Assembly: GCF_005671395.1 (NCBI RefSeq)
Contig: NZ_CP040428.1
Span: 4,494,185 to 4,558,184 of the forward strand
Source: Jejubacter calystegiae
GTDB lineage: Bacteria > Pseudomonadota > Gammaproteobacteria > Enterobacterales > Enterobacteriaceae
Length of the DNA stretch: 64,000 nt
Reading direction: 5' to 3'
Position 1 is the first letter of the stretch; each line of letters opens with the position of its first letter. A program made the position numbers and the translations under genes. Under the pieces are notes generated by a model. That model was given only the letters and a program-made list of their open reading frames with translations. It searched no databases and was not told where the DNA came from. Positions 24,496 to 33,664 of this stretch are shown in pieces.

Positions 24496-26676
24496 ATGAG
24501 GAATCACATTACGCTGTGGCCAGTCACTCTTCTGATAACTGGCCTCCACTGCCATGGGTCAGCGGCTACAGAACCCACCACCAGTAACGGCGATACCATG
24601 GTGGTGGAAGCCACCGCCGAACAGGTATTAAAACAGCAGCCCGGCGTGTCGATTATTACCCGGGAAGATATTCAGAAGAACCCTCCGGTCAATGATCTTT
24701 CGGAAATTATACGCAAAATGCCCGGGGTTAATCTGACCGGCAACAGCGCCTCCGGCACCCGGGGAAATAACCGACAAATTGATATTCGCGGAATGGGGCC
24801 GGAAAACACCTTAATACTTATCGATGGCGTTCCGGTGACCTCCAGAAATTCGGTGCGCTATAGCTGGCGGGGGGAGCGTGATACCCGAGGCGACAGCAAC
24901 TGGGTTCCGCCAGAGCAGGTGGAGCGAATCGAAGTGATCCGCGGGCCAGCCGCGGCGCGCTACGGTTCAGGCGCCGCCGGTGGCGTGGTGAATATTATTA
25001 CCAAACGTCCTACCAACGACTGGCATGGCTCACTCTCTTTATTCACCAATCAGCCAGAAAACAGTAAAGAGGGCGACACCAAACGCGCCAATTTCAGCCT
25101 GAGCGGGCCACTGGCCGGAGACGCTCTGACGATGCGCCTTTACGGCAATCTTAATAAGACCGATGCCGATAGCTGGAATATTAACTCCTCCGCGGGCGGC
25201 GCGAAAAATGCCGCCGGACGCGAAGGGGTTCGCAATAAGGATATTAACGGCGTGCTCTCCTGGAAAATCACCCCGACGCAGATTGTCGATTTTGAGGCAG
25301 GCTACAGCCGCCAGGGGAATATCTATACCGGCGATACGCAGAACAGCTCTTCCAGCGCCATAACAGAGGCGCTGGCGAAATCAGGCGCCGAAACCAACCG
25401 CATGTACCGCCAGAATTACGGTATCACCCATAATGGCATCTGGGACTGGGGGCAGAGTCGGCTCGGTTTTTACTATGAGAAAACCCATAATACCCGAATG
25501 GATGAAGGGCTTTCCGGCGGCGGTGAGGGTCGCATCACCCAGGATGAGCGGTATACCACCAACAGACTTACCTCTTACCGCACCAGCGGCGAGGTGAATA
25601 TTCCAGTAAATTATCTGTTCGATCAAACGCTGACCCTGGGGGCCGAGTGGAGCCGGGATGAACTGGAAGACCCCTCCTCCACCGGGCTCAGCGCGCCGGA
25701 CGATAATGTCGCCGGTATTCCGGGTAATCCGGCCAGCCGCAGCGACAAAAACCATTCTGTGATTAGCGCCCTCTATATTGAAGATAATATTGAACCTGTT
25801 CCCGGTACCCAGATTGTTCCGGGCCTGCGCTTCGATTATCTGAACGAAAGTGGCGGTAATCTGAGCCCCAGCCTGAATATCTCTCAGGAGTTGGGCGACT
25901 ACGTTAAGCTGAAAGCCGGGATCGCCCGCACTTTTAAGGCTCCTAATCTGTATCAATCCAGCGAAGGCTACCTGCTTTACTCCAAAGGCAATGGCTGCCC
26001 TTCCGATATCACATCAGGCTCCTGCTACCTGCTGGGGAATAAGGATCTGGATCCGGAAATCAGCGTGAATAAAGAGATCGGATTAGAATTTGCCTGGGAA
26101 GATTATCACGCCAGCATCACTTATTTCCGCAACGACTATAAAAACAAGATAGTGGCCGGTGATGAAATTCTCGGCCGCACTTCATCCGGCTCTTATATTC
26201 TGCAGTGGGAAAATGGCGGCAAGGCGCTTATCGACGGTATCGAAGCCAGTATGGCGATTCCATTAGTGAAAGAGACTCTGGACTGGAATACCAATGCCAC
26301 CTGGATGCTCACCTCTGAACAGAAAGAGACCGGTAATCCCCTGTCGATTATCCCCAAATATACCGTGAACACCGCGCTGGACTGGACGATTACCGATGCG
26401 CTATCGGCCAATATCAACTGGACGCTGTATGGCAGGCAGAAGCCCAGAACGCATGCAGAAACCAATAGCGAGGCCACTAACGGGCTGTCAGGAAAAGAGC
26501 TGGGCGCCTACTCGCTGGTCGGCACCAGTGTGAATTATGACATTAATACAAATCTGCGGCTCAATGTCGGTATCAGTAACCTGCTCGATAAGCGGATTTA
26601 TCGCTCTTCGGAAGGGGCAAATACCTATAACGAGCCGGGGCGGGCTTATTATGCCGGGGTAACTGCCTCGTTCTGA
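24496..26676 (+). CDS. iroN: Salmochelin/enterobactin TonB-dependent receptor IroN
   Basis: The 726-residue outer-membrane receptor has a signal peptide, a TonB box region (DTMVVEAT), a plug domain (NTLILIDGVPVTSRNSVRYS, ARYGSGAAGGVVNIITKRP) and a 22-strand barrel ending in an aromatic residue (AYYAGVTASF). It is of the FepA/IroN type with a catecholate siderophore signature (SWRGERDTRGDSNWVP). Its location convergent to iroD and iroC points to IroN rather than FepA. It imports ferric salmochelin and related catecholates using TonB energy. A Fur-type box lies upstream and a terminator downstream. Confidence 0.92.
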   Translation: MRNHITLWPVTLLITGLHCHGSAATEPTTSNGDTMVVEATAEQVLKQQPGVSIITREDIQKNPPVNDLSEIIRKMPGVNLTGNSASGTRGNNRQIDIRGMGPENTLILIDGVPVTSRNSVRYSWRGERDTRGDSNWVPPEQVERIEVIRGPAAARYGSGAAGGVVNIITKRPTNDWHGSLSLFTNQPENSKEGDTKRANFSLSGPLAGDALTMRLYGNLNKTDADSWNINSSAGGAKNAAGREGVRNKDINGVLSWKITPTQIVDFEAGYSRQGNIYTGDTQNSSSSAITEALAKSGAETNRMYRQNYGITHNGIWDWGQSRLGFYYEKTHNTRMDEGLSGGGEGRITQDERYTTNRLTSYRTSGEVNIPVNYLFDQTLTLGAEWSRDELEDPSSTGLSAPDDNVAGIPGNPASRSDKNHSVISALYIEDNIEPVPGTQIVPGLRFDYLNESGGNLSPSLNISQELGDYVKLKAGIARTFKAPNLYQSSEGYLLYSKGNGCPSDITSGSCYLLGNKDLDPEISVNKEIGLEFAWEDYHASITYFRNDYKNKIVAGDEILGRTSSGSYILQWENGGKALIDGIEASMAIPLVKETLDWNTNATWMLTSEQKETGNPLSIIPKYTVNTALDWTITDALSANINWTLYGRQKPRTHAETNSEATNGLSGKELGAYSLVGTSVNYDINTNLRLNVGISNLLDKRIYRSSEGANTYNEPGRAYYAGVTASF

Positions 26677-26684
26677 CCTCAGAT

Positions 26685-26711
26685 GCCCGCGGAACTCCGC
26701 GGGCTTTTTTC
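26685..26711. terminator. Terminator between iroN and iroD
   Basis: GCCCGCGGA-ACT-CCGCGGGC followed by six T residues. It ends iroN on the plus strand. Confidence 0.9.
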
Positions 26712-27953
26712 TTATAGCCAGGCAATGCCATCAATCAGCGCGCCGCGCCACCAGGCATAATCGTGACCGCCGGTATAAACCACGCAATGACTCTCTACGC
26801 CAGCGGCACAGAGCCGCTGATGCAGTTGCCGTACATGGGGAACCGTGGAGCCTTCCAGTGAGCCCACGCACAGCCGAATCCGCACGCTGTCCGGCGGTGA
26901 AGAGAGAAGATGCTCGCTTACCCAGCAGTCGTCACGTTCGCTGAACAGCGAGGGTCGGCTGCTGCCGTCCGGCGTCCACCACATTGAAGGCGAATGACAA
27001 AGCACGGCACCAAAGGTTTCTGGCGCATGGCGGGCGGCCATCAGCGCCGTTACGCCCCCCAGACTCTGCCCGGCCAGCACGGTATGGGCGCGCCCCGCCC
27101 AGACCCTGTCCGGATATTTTGCCCGAACACCAGGGATAAGGCGTTCGGCAATATCCTGCACCAGTTCGCTGCGGCCACCCAGAATAGCGCTACGTTCGGT
27201 CTCATCAACATTATCAATGCCAAGCACCGCCAGCGGCGCGATACGCCCGCTGTCGATGGCGGCATCAATGGCGCCGCTAACGCCGAGATAATCAAACCAG
27301 GTTTCGGCATCGGGCAGCACCAGTAGCCCCAAAGGCACAGAGTCAGGAACGTCGGGAAGATAGAGACGCACGCGGCGCGTCTGACCGGCAATAACCGGGT
27401 GCCAGGTGACGAGTTCACCGCGCCCACACTGCGTATCACCGCGCCATTCTTCCTGAGCAGGCGCCAGATCCAGCGCCAGCACCGACTCCCGCCCGTCTCC
27501 CCGCACCCTGATCCCCGGCTGGCGATTTAGCGAGTCGGGCTGACCAGTAAAGGGGGTAAACCGGGTGCCCAACTGCGATAACGCTTCAGGCGCGGTATCG
27601 GGAGGGATTTCGGTCATGGTGTAGGATCCGCAGTAGCTTGCCGGCAAACGAAGAGTCAGCCACCAGATATCGCTGGATGGCAGGCGGTTCATCAGCCCCT
27701 GTCCGACCCGCTCTTTATCCGTGATGCGATTTAAGCGCAGGTATACGCCCTGAAGCGACGCCGCCGAACGCCACACAAAGGTGACGTCGCGCTGGTCGGG
27801 CTGACCGGCAACACCGATCACCAGGGGAAGAGTGACGGATTCAACGTCGTGCCAGAACTGTGCGCTGTCCGATACGCCGCCCGCCGCCAGCTGTTCAAGA
27901 ATTCGGGCGGCAGCGGTAATGGTGTCGGGAACGGCGGGAGTGGACTGTCTCAT
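26712..27953 (-). CDS. iroD: Salmochelin/enterobactin esterase IroD
   Basis: The 413-residue cytosolic hydrolase has an N-terminal Fes-like domain and an alpha/beta hydrolase domain with nucleophile motif VLAGQSLGGVTALMAARH and catalytic His in TGGHDYAWWRGAL. It cleaves the cyclic trilactone of ferric salmochelin or enterobactin to release iron. The ATG at 27953 has GGAAGG at six bases, while the frame extending to 28091 lies inside iroC. It follows iroC with a 71-base gap. No iroE lies between it and iroN, unlike the canonical iroBCDEN cluster. Confidence 0.9.
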   Translation of the reverse strand: MRQSTPAVPDTITAAARILEQLAAGGVSDSAQFWHDVESVTLPLVIGVAGQPDQRDVTFVWRSAASLQGVYLRLNRITDKERVGQGLMNRLPSSDIWWLTLRLPASYCGSYTMTEIPPDTAPEALSQLGTRFTPFTGQPDSLNRQPGIRVRGDGRESVLALDLAPAQEEWRGDTQCGRGELVTWHPVIAGQTRRVRLYLPDVPDSVPLGLLVLPDAETWFDYLGVSGAIDAAIDSGRIAPLAVLGIDNVDETERSAILGGRSELVQDIAERLIPGVRAKYPDRVWAGRAHTVLAGQSLGGVTALMAARHAPETFGAVLCHSPSMWWTPDGSSRPSLFSERDDCWVSEHLLSSPPDSVRIRLCVGSLEGSTVPHVRQLHQRLCAAGVESHCVVYTGGHDYAWWRGALIDGIAWL

Positions 27954-28024
27954 TATTGGCCTTCCATAAAAGCTGATAAACCGGCGCGACGATTCCCCGA
28001 AACGCCGCGCCAATAGCGGTATCG

Positions 28025-31000
28025 TTATCCCGCGATCTCTTCCGGCGATGACACAGGTTGAGCGGCGTGGTCGCCCACGCTGTCGCGCCATAAATGCGCG
28101 TAGAGGCCATCCGCCGCCAGCAGCGCTTTATGGGAGCCATACTCAACGAGGCGCCCGCCATCCATCACGGCAATGGCATCACAGCGGCAGGCGGTGGTCA
28201 ACCGATGGGCGACCACCAGCGCCATCCGTCCCTGGCTGCGGGCAACGTTCGCCAGCGAGGTCATGAGCGCCTCTTCCGAATAGCGATCCAGCCGCGAGGT
28301 GGCTTCGTCCAGCAGCAGTATATCGGCCCCGGCAAGCAGCGCTCGCGCCAGCGCGATCAACTGGCGCTGACCAGCGGAGAAATCCGCCCCGCCGTTGTTC
28401 ACCGGCGTGTGGAATCCGCGCGGCAGTGCACGAATGGTCTCCAGCAGCCCCGCCTGACGCGCCGCCTCTTCCACTTCGGCACGGCTGCTCCAGGGGCGTG
28501 CATAGCGGATATTTTCTGCGATATCACCGCTGAACAGCGCCACATCCTGATCCACCAGCCCTACCCGGGTGCGATAATCGGCCAGCGACATGGCGGTAAT
28601 GTCCTTCTTGCCGATACGGATCCGGCCACCGTCAGGCGAGTAGAGTCCGGCAATCAGCTTAACCAGCGTTGATTTCCCGGCCCCGCTGCGCCCGACCACG
28701 GCCACCACCGATCCCTGCGGTATTGTCAGGTTAAGCCGCTCCAGCGCGGCTTTGCTGCTACCAGGATACCGGAAGGTAACCTCATCCAGCGCCAGCGCTC
28801 CCGTTACCGGTGTCACCGCAGAGCGCTCCGACGCCGTGACCTCCTCCGCGCCTTCGGTGGCTAACAGTTCATCAATATGCTTACCGCTGGCCGATGCCTG
28901 TTGCCAGGAATCGACAATGCCGGAAAGCTGCTGCACCGGACCGTAGAACTGCCCCAGTAACAGGAAAAAGGCCGCCAGAATCCCCGGCGTCATCTCCCCG
29001 CCAGCCACCCGGGATGCCCCCACCAGCAGCACTGCGGCGTAAGAGGCTTCGGTGCAAAAGGTCAGGAACGGGAAGTAAACGGCCAGATATTTTTGCGCCC
29101 GCACGCGGGTGGCCCGGAACCGGTCCGACAGCGCACGCAGCTTTGACGCTTCCTGGTCCTGCTGGCCGTGGGACTGCACCACCCGAAGCCCCGAGACTTT
29201 CTCCTGCAACCTACTGTTCACTTTGCCAATCTCAATACGCGCCTGGGCATAAGCCGGGGAGCTCAGATGGCGGTAGAGCCACGTAGCCAAAATCACTACC
29301 GGAACCGCGCCCAGCGCCACCATGGCAAGCACCGGATCGAGCCAGAACATGGTTAGCGCAATAGCCAGCATCGCGATCAGGCTGGTCGCCGCCCCGGCCA
29401 GACCGTTTTGCAGAAAGCGCGCCAGCGCATCCACATCCACAGTCATGCGGGTCAGTCGGCTATCCATGTTCTGTTCATGATAGGGCAGCCCCAGACGCAG
29501 CAGATGGCCAAAGCTACGCAGCCGCACCCTGTGCTGCACAGTTTCTGCTGCCCGCGCTGCAACCACGGTCTGCAGTGCATAGCAGCACCAACTGACCATC
29601 ACCAGCCCCAGCGCCAGTAGCGCGCAGATGCCGATGGTTTGCAGACTTCCCTGGGCCACGCCTGCATCAATACCGCGCTGTAGCAGCACCAGTACGCCAA
29701 CGCCTGACGCCGAATCCAGCGCAATCAGCAACGCCGCCAGCGCAAACATCCACGCCACCGGCGCCAGTAGCGAGCTCAGCCGCCGCTCCTTGCCTGCCTG
29801 AACCCGCTGCATCGCGCTTTCCGGCACGCGGCACATGCGTTCAGCGAAACCGTGGCCGCTCTCCTCATCCACAATGGCTTGCGGCGCGGCGTCTGGCTCC
29901 GGCCATAGATCTGCGTCTGCGGCCCGTATTTTTTCCAGCCGATCGCCCGTGCCCGACATCAGCGCGCGAAACGCCGGGCAGCGCGCTTCCAGTTCAGCCT
30001 GAGTGCCAATATCCACAATCTGCCCTTCATCCAGTACTACAATCCGGCTGGCCAGCGCCAGGGTTGAACGGCGACGGGCGATCGCCAGCAGCATATGATC
30101 CTGGTCGGCATAGCGTGCCAGTGCATCATTGATCCCGGCTTCAGTACCGGCATCCACCGCCGAGGTGGTGTCGTCAAGCACCAGCAGGCCGGGCGCGGTA
30201 ATCAGCGCCCGGGCCAGCGCAATGCGCTGTCGCTGCCCGCCGGAAAGATTGGTGCCCCGCTCACTCAGCCGGGTGTCGAACCCCTGGGGTAACGCCTGGA
30301 TAAAGTCCATCGCCCCGGCCGCCGCGGCCGCGCGCCGGATATCCTGTTCCGAGGCTTGCGGGTGACCGTAGGCAATATTTTCCGCCACGCTTCCGGCAAA
30401 CAGCAGCGCGTCTTCAAATACCACGCCCACCGTGCGCCGCAGTTCATCCAGCCTGAGATCGCGAATATTCTGTCTGCCCCGCTCCGTTTCAAGCCACAGA
30501 GCGCCGGAAGAAGGATCGTAAAACCGCGCCAGCAGCATCAACAGCGTGGACTTCCCCGATCCCGACGCGCCGACCACCGCCATGGTCTCACCAGCTTCCA
30601 GAGAAAAGGAGATATCACGCAATACCCGGGTGCCGCTGCTGTAGGTAAATCCCACCTGTTCAAGCCGGAGCCCAACCACCTTACCGGCAACCGACTGCGT
30701 GCCATCCTGCATTTGCGGGCGGGTATCGATCAGTGAAAACACCCGTTCCACCGGAGCCCGGGTCCGCTGGCCAATCACCAGAAAGGTCGCCAGCACCCGG
30801 GTCGGCCCCGTTAGCATCGCCAGGAAACTGGCGAAAGCCACGAAGGTACCCAGATCGATGCGCCCGGTCATCACCGACCAGCCGCCATAACACAACAGGA
30901 CTATCTGCCCCAGTACCGGTAGCGCCAGCATGGTGGCCCCCGGCATCGCCTGAGCTATCGCCGCGCTAATACGCGCCCGCACCATCTGCCGCGACTGGCT

Positions 31001-31690
31001 ATCCAGCCAGTTCAGTTCGCGCAGCTCCGCGACACACGATTTAACGATGGCAATTTGCGTCAGCACCTCACGCATATGCTCCGTCATATGCGCCAGTTTG
31101 TCCGATGCCTGTCCGGTCTGGGCAAACACCCGACGCCGGGCGCGCAGCGCCGTGACGGCTAAACTGGACAGTACCGCCACCACAATCAGCGTCATCGATG
31201 GCGACATCCATAGCATCACGGCCAGACCCGCCACGTAGTAGGTCAGCACCGCCAGCGGCACCGGGCACATCTGTAACAGGGTATGCATCTGCTGCAGGTC
31301 GCTGTTGGTGCGTGAAATCACCTGTCCGGTGCGCAGGGCATCCTGTCCTGCGCCATCCAGTTTCTGAATGCTGTCGAACGCCCTGCTCCGCAGGGTATGC
31401 TGAACCCACAGCGAAAGCTCACCGGCATAGCCGCGACGCACGTAGTTACCGATGAAATCGAACAGCGCAATGAAAATCAGACCGCTGGCGAGCCACGGCA
31501 ACTGCGAGGCGTCGCCCGCCAGCGCGTCGTTAACCGCCTGTCGGGTCAATAACGGCGCCAGAGCGGCCAGAACAATGGTCGAGACCGACGCCACGATGAC
31601 AATCATGCTTAACGTCTTACGTTCCCAACACACGCCAGCAAGGCGGACAATCCACGACAGCGCTGGCGTGGAAGATTGAGCGGCAGGCAT
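28025..31690 (-). CDS. iroC: Salmochelin ABC exporter IroC (two fused halves)
   Basis: The 1221-residue protein holds two complete ABC half-transporters. Each half has six membrane helices and a nucleotide-binding domain with Walker A (GASGSGKSTLL; GRSGAGKSTLV), signature (LSGGQRQRIALARA; FSAGQRQLIALARA) and Walker B (LLVLDDTTS; ILLLDEATS). The first Walker B has Asp instead of Glu after the metal Asp (LDD), suggesting a degenerate site. IroC exports glucosylated enterobactin. The ATG at 31690 has AGGAGG. It is encoded between iroB and iroD in one operon. Confidence 0.93.
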   Translation of the reverse strand: MPAAQSSTPALSWIVRLAGVCWERKTLSMIVIVASVSTIVLAALAPLLTRQAVNDALAGDASQLPWLASGLIFIALFDFIGNYVRRGYAGELSLWVQHTLRSRAFDSIQKLDGAGQDALRTGQVISRTNSDLQQMHTLLQMCPVPLAVLTYYVAGLAVMLWMSPSMTLIVVAVLSSLAVTALRARRRVFAQTGQASDKLAHMTEHMREVLTQIAIVKSCVAELRELNWLDSQSRQMVRARISAAIAQAMPGATMLALPVLGQIVLLCYGGWSVMTGRIDLGTFVAFASFLAMLTGPTRVLATFLVIGQRTRAPVERVFSLIDTRPQMQDGTQSVAGKVVGLRLEQVGFTYSSGTRVLRDISFSLEAGETMAVVGASGSGKSTLLMLLARFYDPSSGALWLETERGRQNIRDLRLDELRRTVGVVFEDALLFAGSVAENIAYGHPQASEQDIRRAAAAAGAMDFIQALPQGFDTRLSERGTNLSGGQRQRIALARALITAPGLLVLDDTTSAVDAGTEAGINDALARYADQDHMLLAIARRRSTLALASRIVVLDEGQIVDIGTQAELEARCPAFRALMSGTGDRLEKIRAADADLWPEPDAAPQAIVDEESGHGFAERMCRVPESAMQRVQAGKERRLSSLLAPVAWMFALAALLIALDSASGVGVLVLLQRGIDAGVAQGSLQTIGICALLALGLVMVSWCCYALQTVVAARAAETVQHRVRLRSFGHLLRLGLPYHEQNMDSRLTRMTVDVDALARFLQNGLAGAATSLIAMLAIALTMFWLDPVLAMVALGAVPVVILATWLYRHLSSPAYAQARIEIGKVNSRLQEKVSGLRVVQSHGQQDQEASKLRALSDRFRATRVRAQKYLAVYFPFLTFCTEASYAAVLLVGASRVAGGEMTPGILAAFFLLLGQFYGPVQQLSGIVDSWQQASASGKHIDELLATEGAEEVTASERSAVTPVTGALALDEVTFRYPGSSKAALERLNLTIPQGSVVAVVGRSGAGKSTLVKLIAGLYSPDGGRIRIGKKDITAMSLADYRTRVGLVDQDVALFSGDIAENIRYARPWSSRAEVEEAARQAGLLETIRALPRGFHTPVNNGGADFSAGQRQLIALARALLAGADILLLDEATSRLDRYSEEALMTSLANVARSQGRMALVVAHRLTTACRCDAIAVMDGGRLVEYGSHKALLAADGLYAHLWRDSVGDHAAQPVSSPEEIAG

Positions 31691-31722
31691 TAAGCCTCCT
31701 TTATGTATAAAAAATGAGTGGG

Positions 31723-32838
31723 TCAGCCGTGTTTCAGCATCGCGATAAGGTTTTCAGCCACCGCCGACGGGCTGGCCTGGGCCGCCATTTCGGCGGCCAC
31801 CTGCAAAGAGGCGTGACGGAAGGCGGGATTCGCCAGGAAGGTATTGATCATCTCGCTGGTTAATCCACCATCGTCGGGCACAATCCCGCACCCCCGCTCC
31901 ACCACCGCCCGGGCATTAACGGGACGATCTGCCCCCTGGCCAAAGACGATTTGTGGTATTCCGGCGTGCAGCGCCGTCAGGGTATTGCCTGCTCCCCCGT
32001 GGTGAATAAAGCCGTCGGCACCATTCAGGAACAGGCCCATTGGGATCCAGTCGACGAGCCGTACGTTGGGTGGAAGTTTTCGCAAATCGGAGCGGGCATT
32101 GGTGGATAGCTGCAGGATGATTTCGGCGTCCACATCGTCGGCCGAATCCATGACCCATGAGATAAGATCCAGACCGTCGACCATCGGCTTTACGGTGCCA
32201 AGGCTGACCAGTAAACGTTTCCGGCCAGGTTCCCTCTGCCACCAGCTTTCCCAGACATCCCCGCCGTTGTAGGGCACATACTGCATGGCGATCACCGGCT
32301 CGCCGTTATTTTCCAGAATGCTCATGCTCGGCGGCGTGACGTCTATCCACGCCATGTCGCGCGGCGGCGCATCAACACCATGTCGGCGGTAGGCTTCTTC
32401 CAGCGCGCGCGTCACGCCCTGAATGTGCCAGGGAGTATGCCCAAAACCCACGGATTGCATCACGGCGGGAATACCGTATTTCGCCGCAATTAAGGGCCCC
32501 ACCACGCCCAGGGGCGGATAGATAATCAGGTCAGGTTGCCAGTGCCCGGCAAATTCAATCAGCGAATCGGCCATCTCCTCACTAAAGAAAGAGAAACGGC
32601 CCATTCGGGTGCCTAAATGGCTGCTCTTTCGTATTGCTTCCTGGCGGCGATAACCGGCTTCTGAATCGAATCCGGGTAGCGCATCAAATACCACCAGGCC
32701 AGCCTCTGCGGCCTTATACGCAAATTTCCCTGCGCTGGCGACCACCACTTCATGCCCGTTAACGCGAAACGCCTGGGCAAGCGATAATACCGGATACAGC
32801 AAGCCATACAGGGGTGGCCCCACAAACAGAATACGCAT
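31723..32838 (-). CDS. iroB: Enterobactin C-glucosyltransferase IroB
   Basis: The 371-residue GT-B glycosyltransferase begins MRILFVGPPLYGLLYP and has the nucleotide-sugar binding segment FIHHGGAGNTLTALHAGIPQ, as in UGT-type enzymes. IroB attaches glucose to the catecholate rings of enterobactin, making salmochelins that evade lipocalin-2. It is first in the operon with iroC and iroD. Its promoter appears to be the strong Fur-type box almost 500 bases upstream, which would give a long leader. Confidence 0.93.
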   Translation of the reverse strand: MRILFVGPPLYGLLYPVLSLAQAFRVNGHEVVVASAGKFAYKAAEAGLVVFDALPGFDSEAGYRRQEAIRKSSHLGTRMGRFSFFSEEMADSLIEFAGHWQPDLIIYPPLGVVGPLIAAKYGIPAVMQSVGFGHTPWHIQGVTRALEEAYRRHGVDAPPRDMAWIDVTPPSMSILENNGEPVIAMQYVPYNGGDVWESWWQREPGRKRLLVSLGTVKPMVDGLDLISWVMDSADDVDAEIILQLSTNARSDLRKLPPNVRLVDWIPMGLFLNGADGFIHHGGAGNTLTALHAGIPQIVFGQGADRPVNARAVVERGCGIVPDDGGLTSEMINTFLANPAFRHASLQVAAEMAAQASPSAVAENLIAMLKHG

Positions 32839-33318
32839 AACAAAATCCCTCTCTGCTCTTTGAACTTAAAACTGAAAATAAACGCAACCACGCCACGCGC
32901 TTTGAGCCGACTTTCGATATCGTTCGACTCATTACGCTGCGCCAATGTGGAATTCCGCCGGGGCTCGCAAATAAGAAGTTGCAGGCAAGACAAATCATGT
33001 TTTACCCACGCAGCAATGCCCTGATCGGAGAGGGAAATCCCTTTCCCGACTGCCAATAACGCATGAGGCGTTATTTCCTGAATAAACGGCCAGAGACATT
33101 GCCATGTTGCCAGGCTCCGTCCTGGTATTGCGGGCGTTGGTGGGTCAGCAATTGCACGATAAACGGAATTTTGTTCTATCGATTCTTCCTTAAAGAAAGG
33201 GCGCATAAGGCCCTTTGCTACGGCATCCATTAACCTGTGGAGGGAGCGTTTTTCAGAGAAAACCTTGCCATCTCTCCCCCCCGAGTCTCCGTATTTATCG
33301 TTACAGAACACCCCACAA
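32839..33318. other. Long leader region of iroB
   Basis: About 480 bases between the Fur-type box and iroB. On the minus strand an out-of-frame open stretch runs from a GTG at 33311 into iroB (to 32613), without recognisable protein features. Inside it are a 13-codon mini-frame (ATG near 33276) and a stem-loop at 33196-33216 (AAAGGGC / GCCCTTT). Whether any of these act in regulation is unknown. Confidence 0.4.
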
Positions 33319-33355
33319 AACGCTAATGATAATAATTACCAATATCATTAGCGTT
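33319..33355 (-). promoter_or_regulatory. Extended Fur-type box upstream of iroB
   Basis: The 12-base arms AACGCTAATGAT and ATCATTAGCGTT form a perfect inverted repeat around a 13-base AT-rich centre (AATAATTACCAAT). The core resembles tandem Fur boxes. It is the only candidate operator for the iroBCD operon. Confidence 0.8.
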
Positions 33356-33664
33356 TGCAAGTTGGTTGTTAATCATCAATATTGCTGATGATTAACAGGC
33401 TAATCAGATCGTGGAGAGAAATTTTGCTTAGATCGGAGCGAATAAGGACTGTTAGCGACAGCATTCAGGAAAATAAGGCTGTAATATGCATATGCACGCA
33501 TATCCACCAAATCATTGAGGTTATCGTGAGAGCTTTACCAGGAATCACATAAATATCAGTTAATTATCAACAAATTAAATAATTATTCTCTTTTATCTCC
33601 CTTGTGTACGGATTCAGAGAATCCTCATTAAAAGAGCTAATCGATTATATCACTGTCTGGACGG
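33356..33664. other. AT-rich intergenic region
   Basis: About 310 bases between the iroB Fur-type box and the end of the outer-membrane barrel gene. It holds short AT-rich repeats but no gene. A promoter for iroB could extend into the right side of the box. Otherwise I see nothing in it. Confidence 0.5.

Noticed and set aside
24312..24587. A 91-codon frame upstream of and overlapping iroN
   Set aside because: It lies across the Fur-type box and the iroN signal peptide in another frame, and has no features of a real protein.
28094..28672. Plus-strand frames opposite iroC
   Set aside because: They mirror the high-GC codon pattern of iroC and have no family features or start signals.
32613..33311. 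A 232-codon open frame on the minus strand upstream of and overlapping iroB
   Set aside because: No recognisable domain, a GTG start without a good ribosome site, and it overlaps the iroB start by 225 bases out of frame. Kept only as part of the leader discussion.
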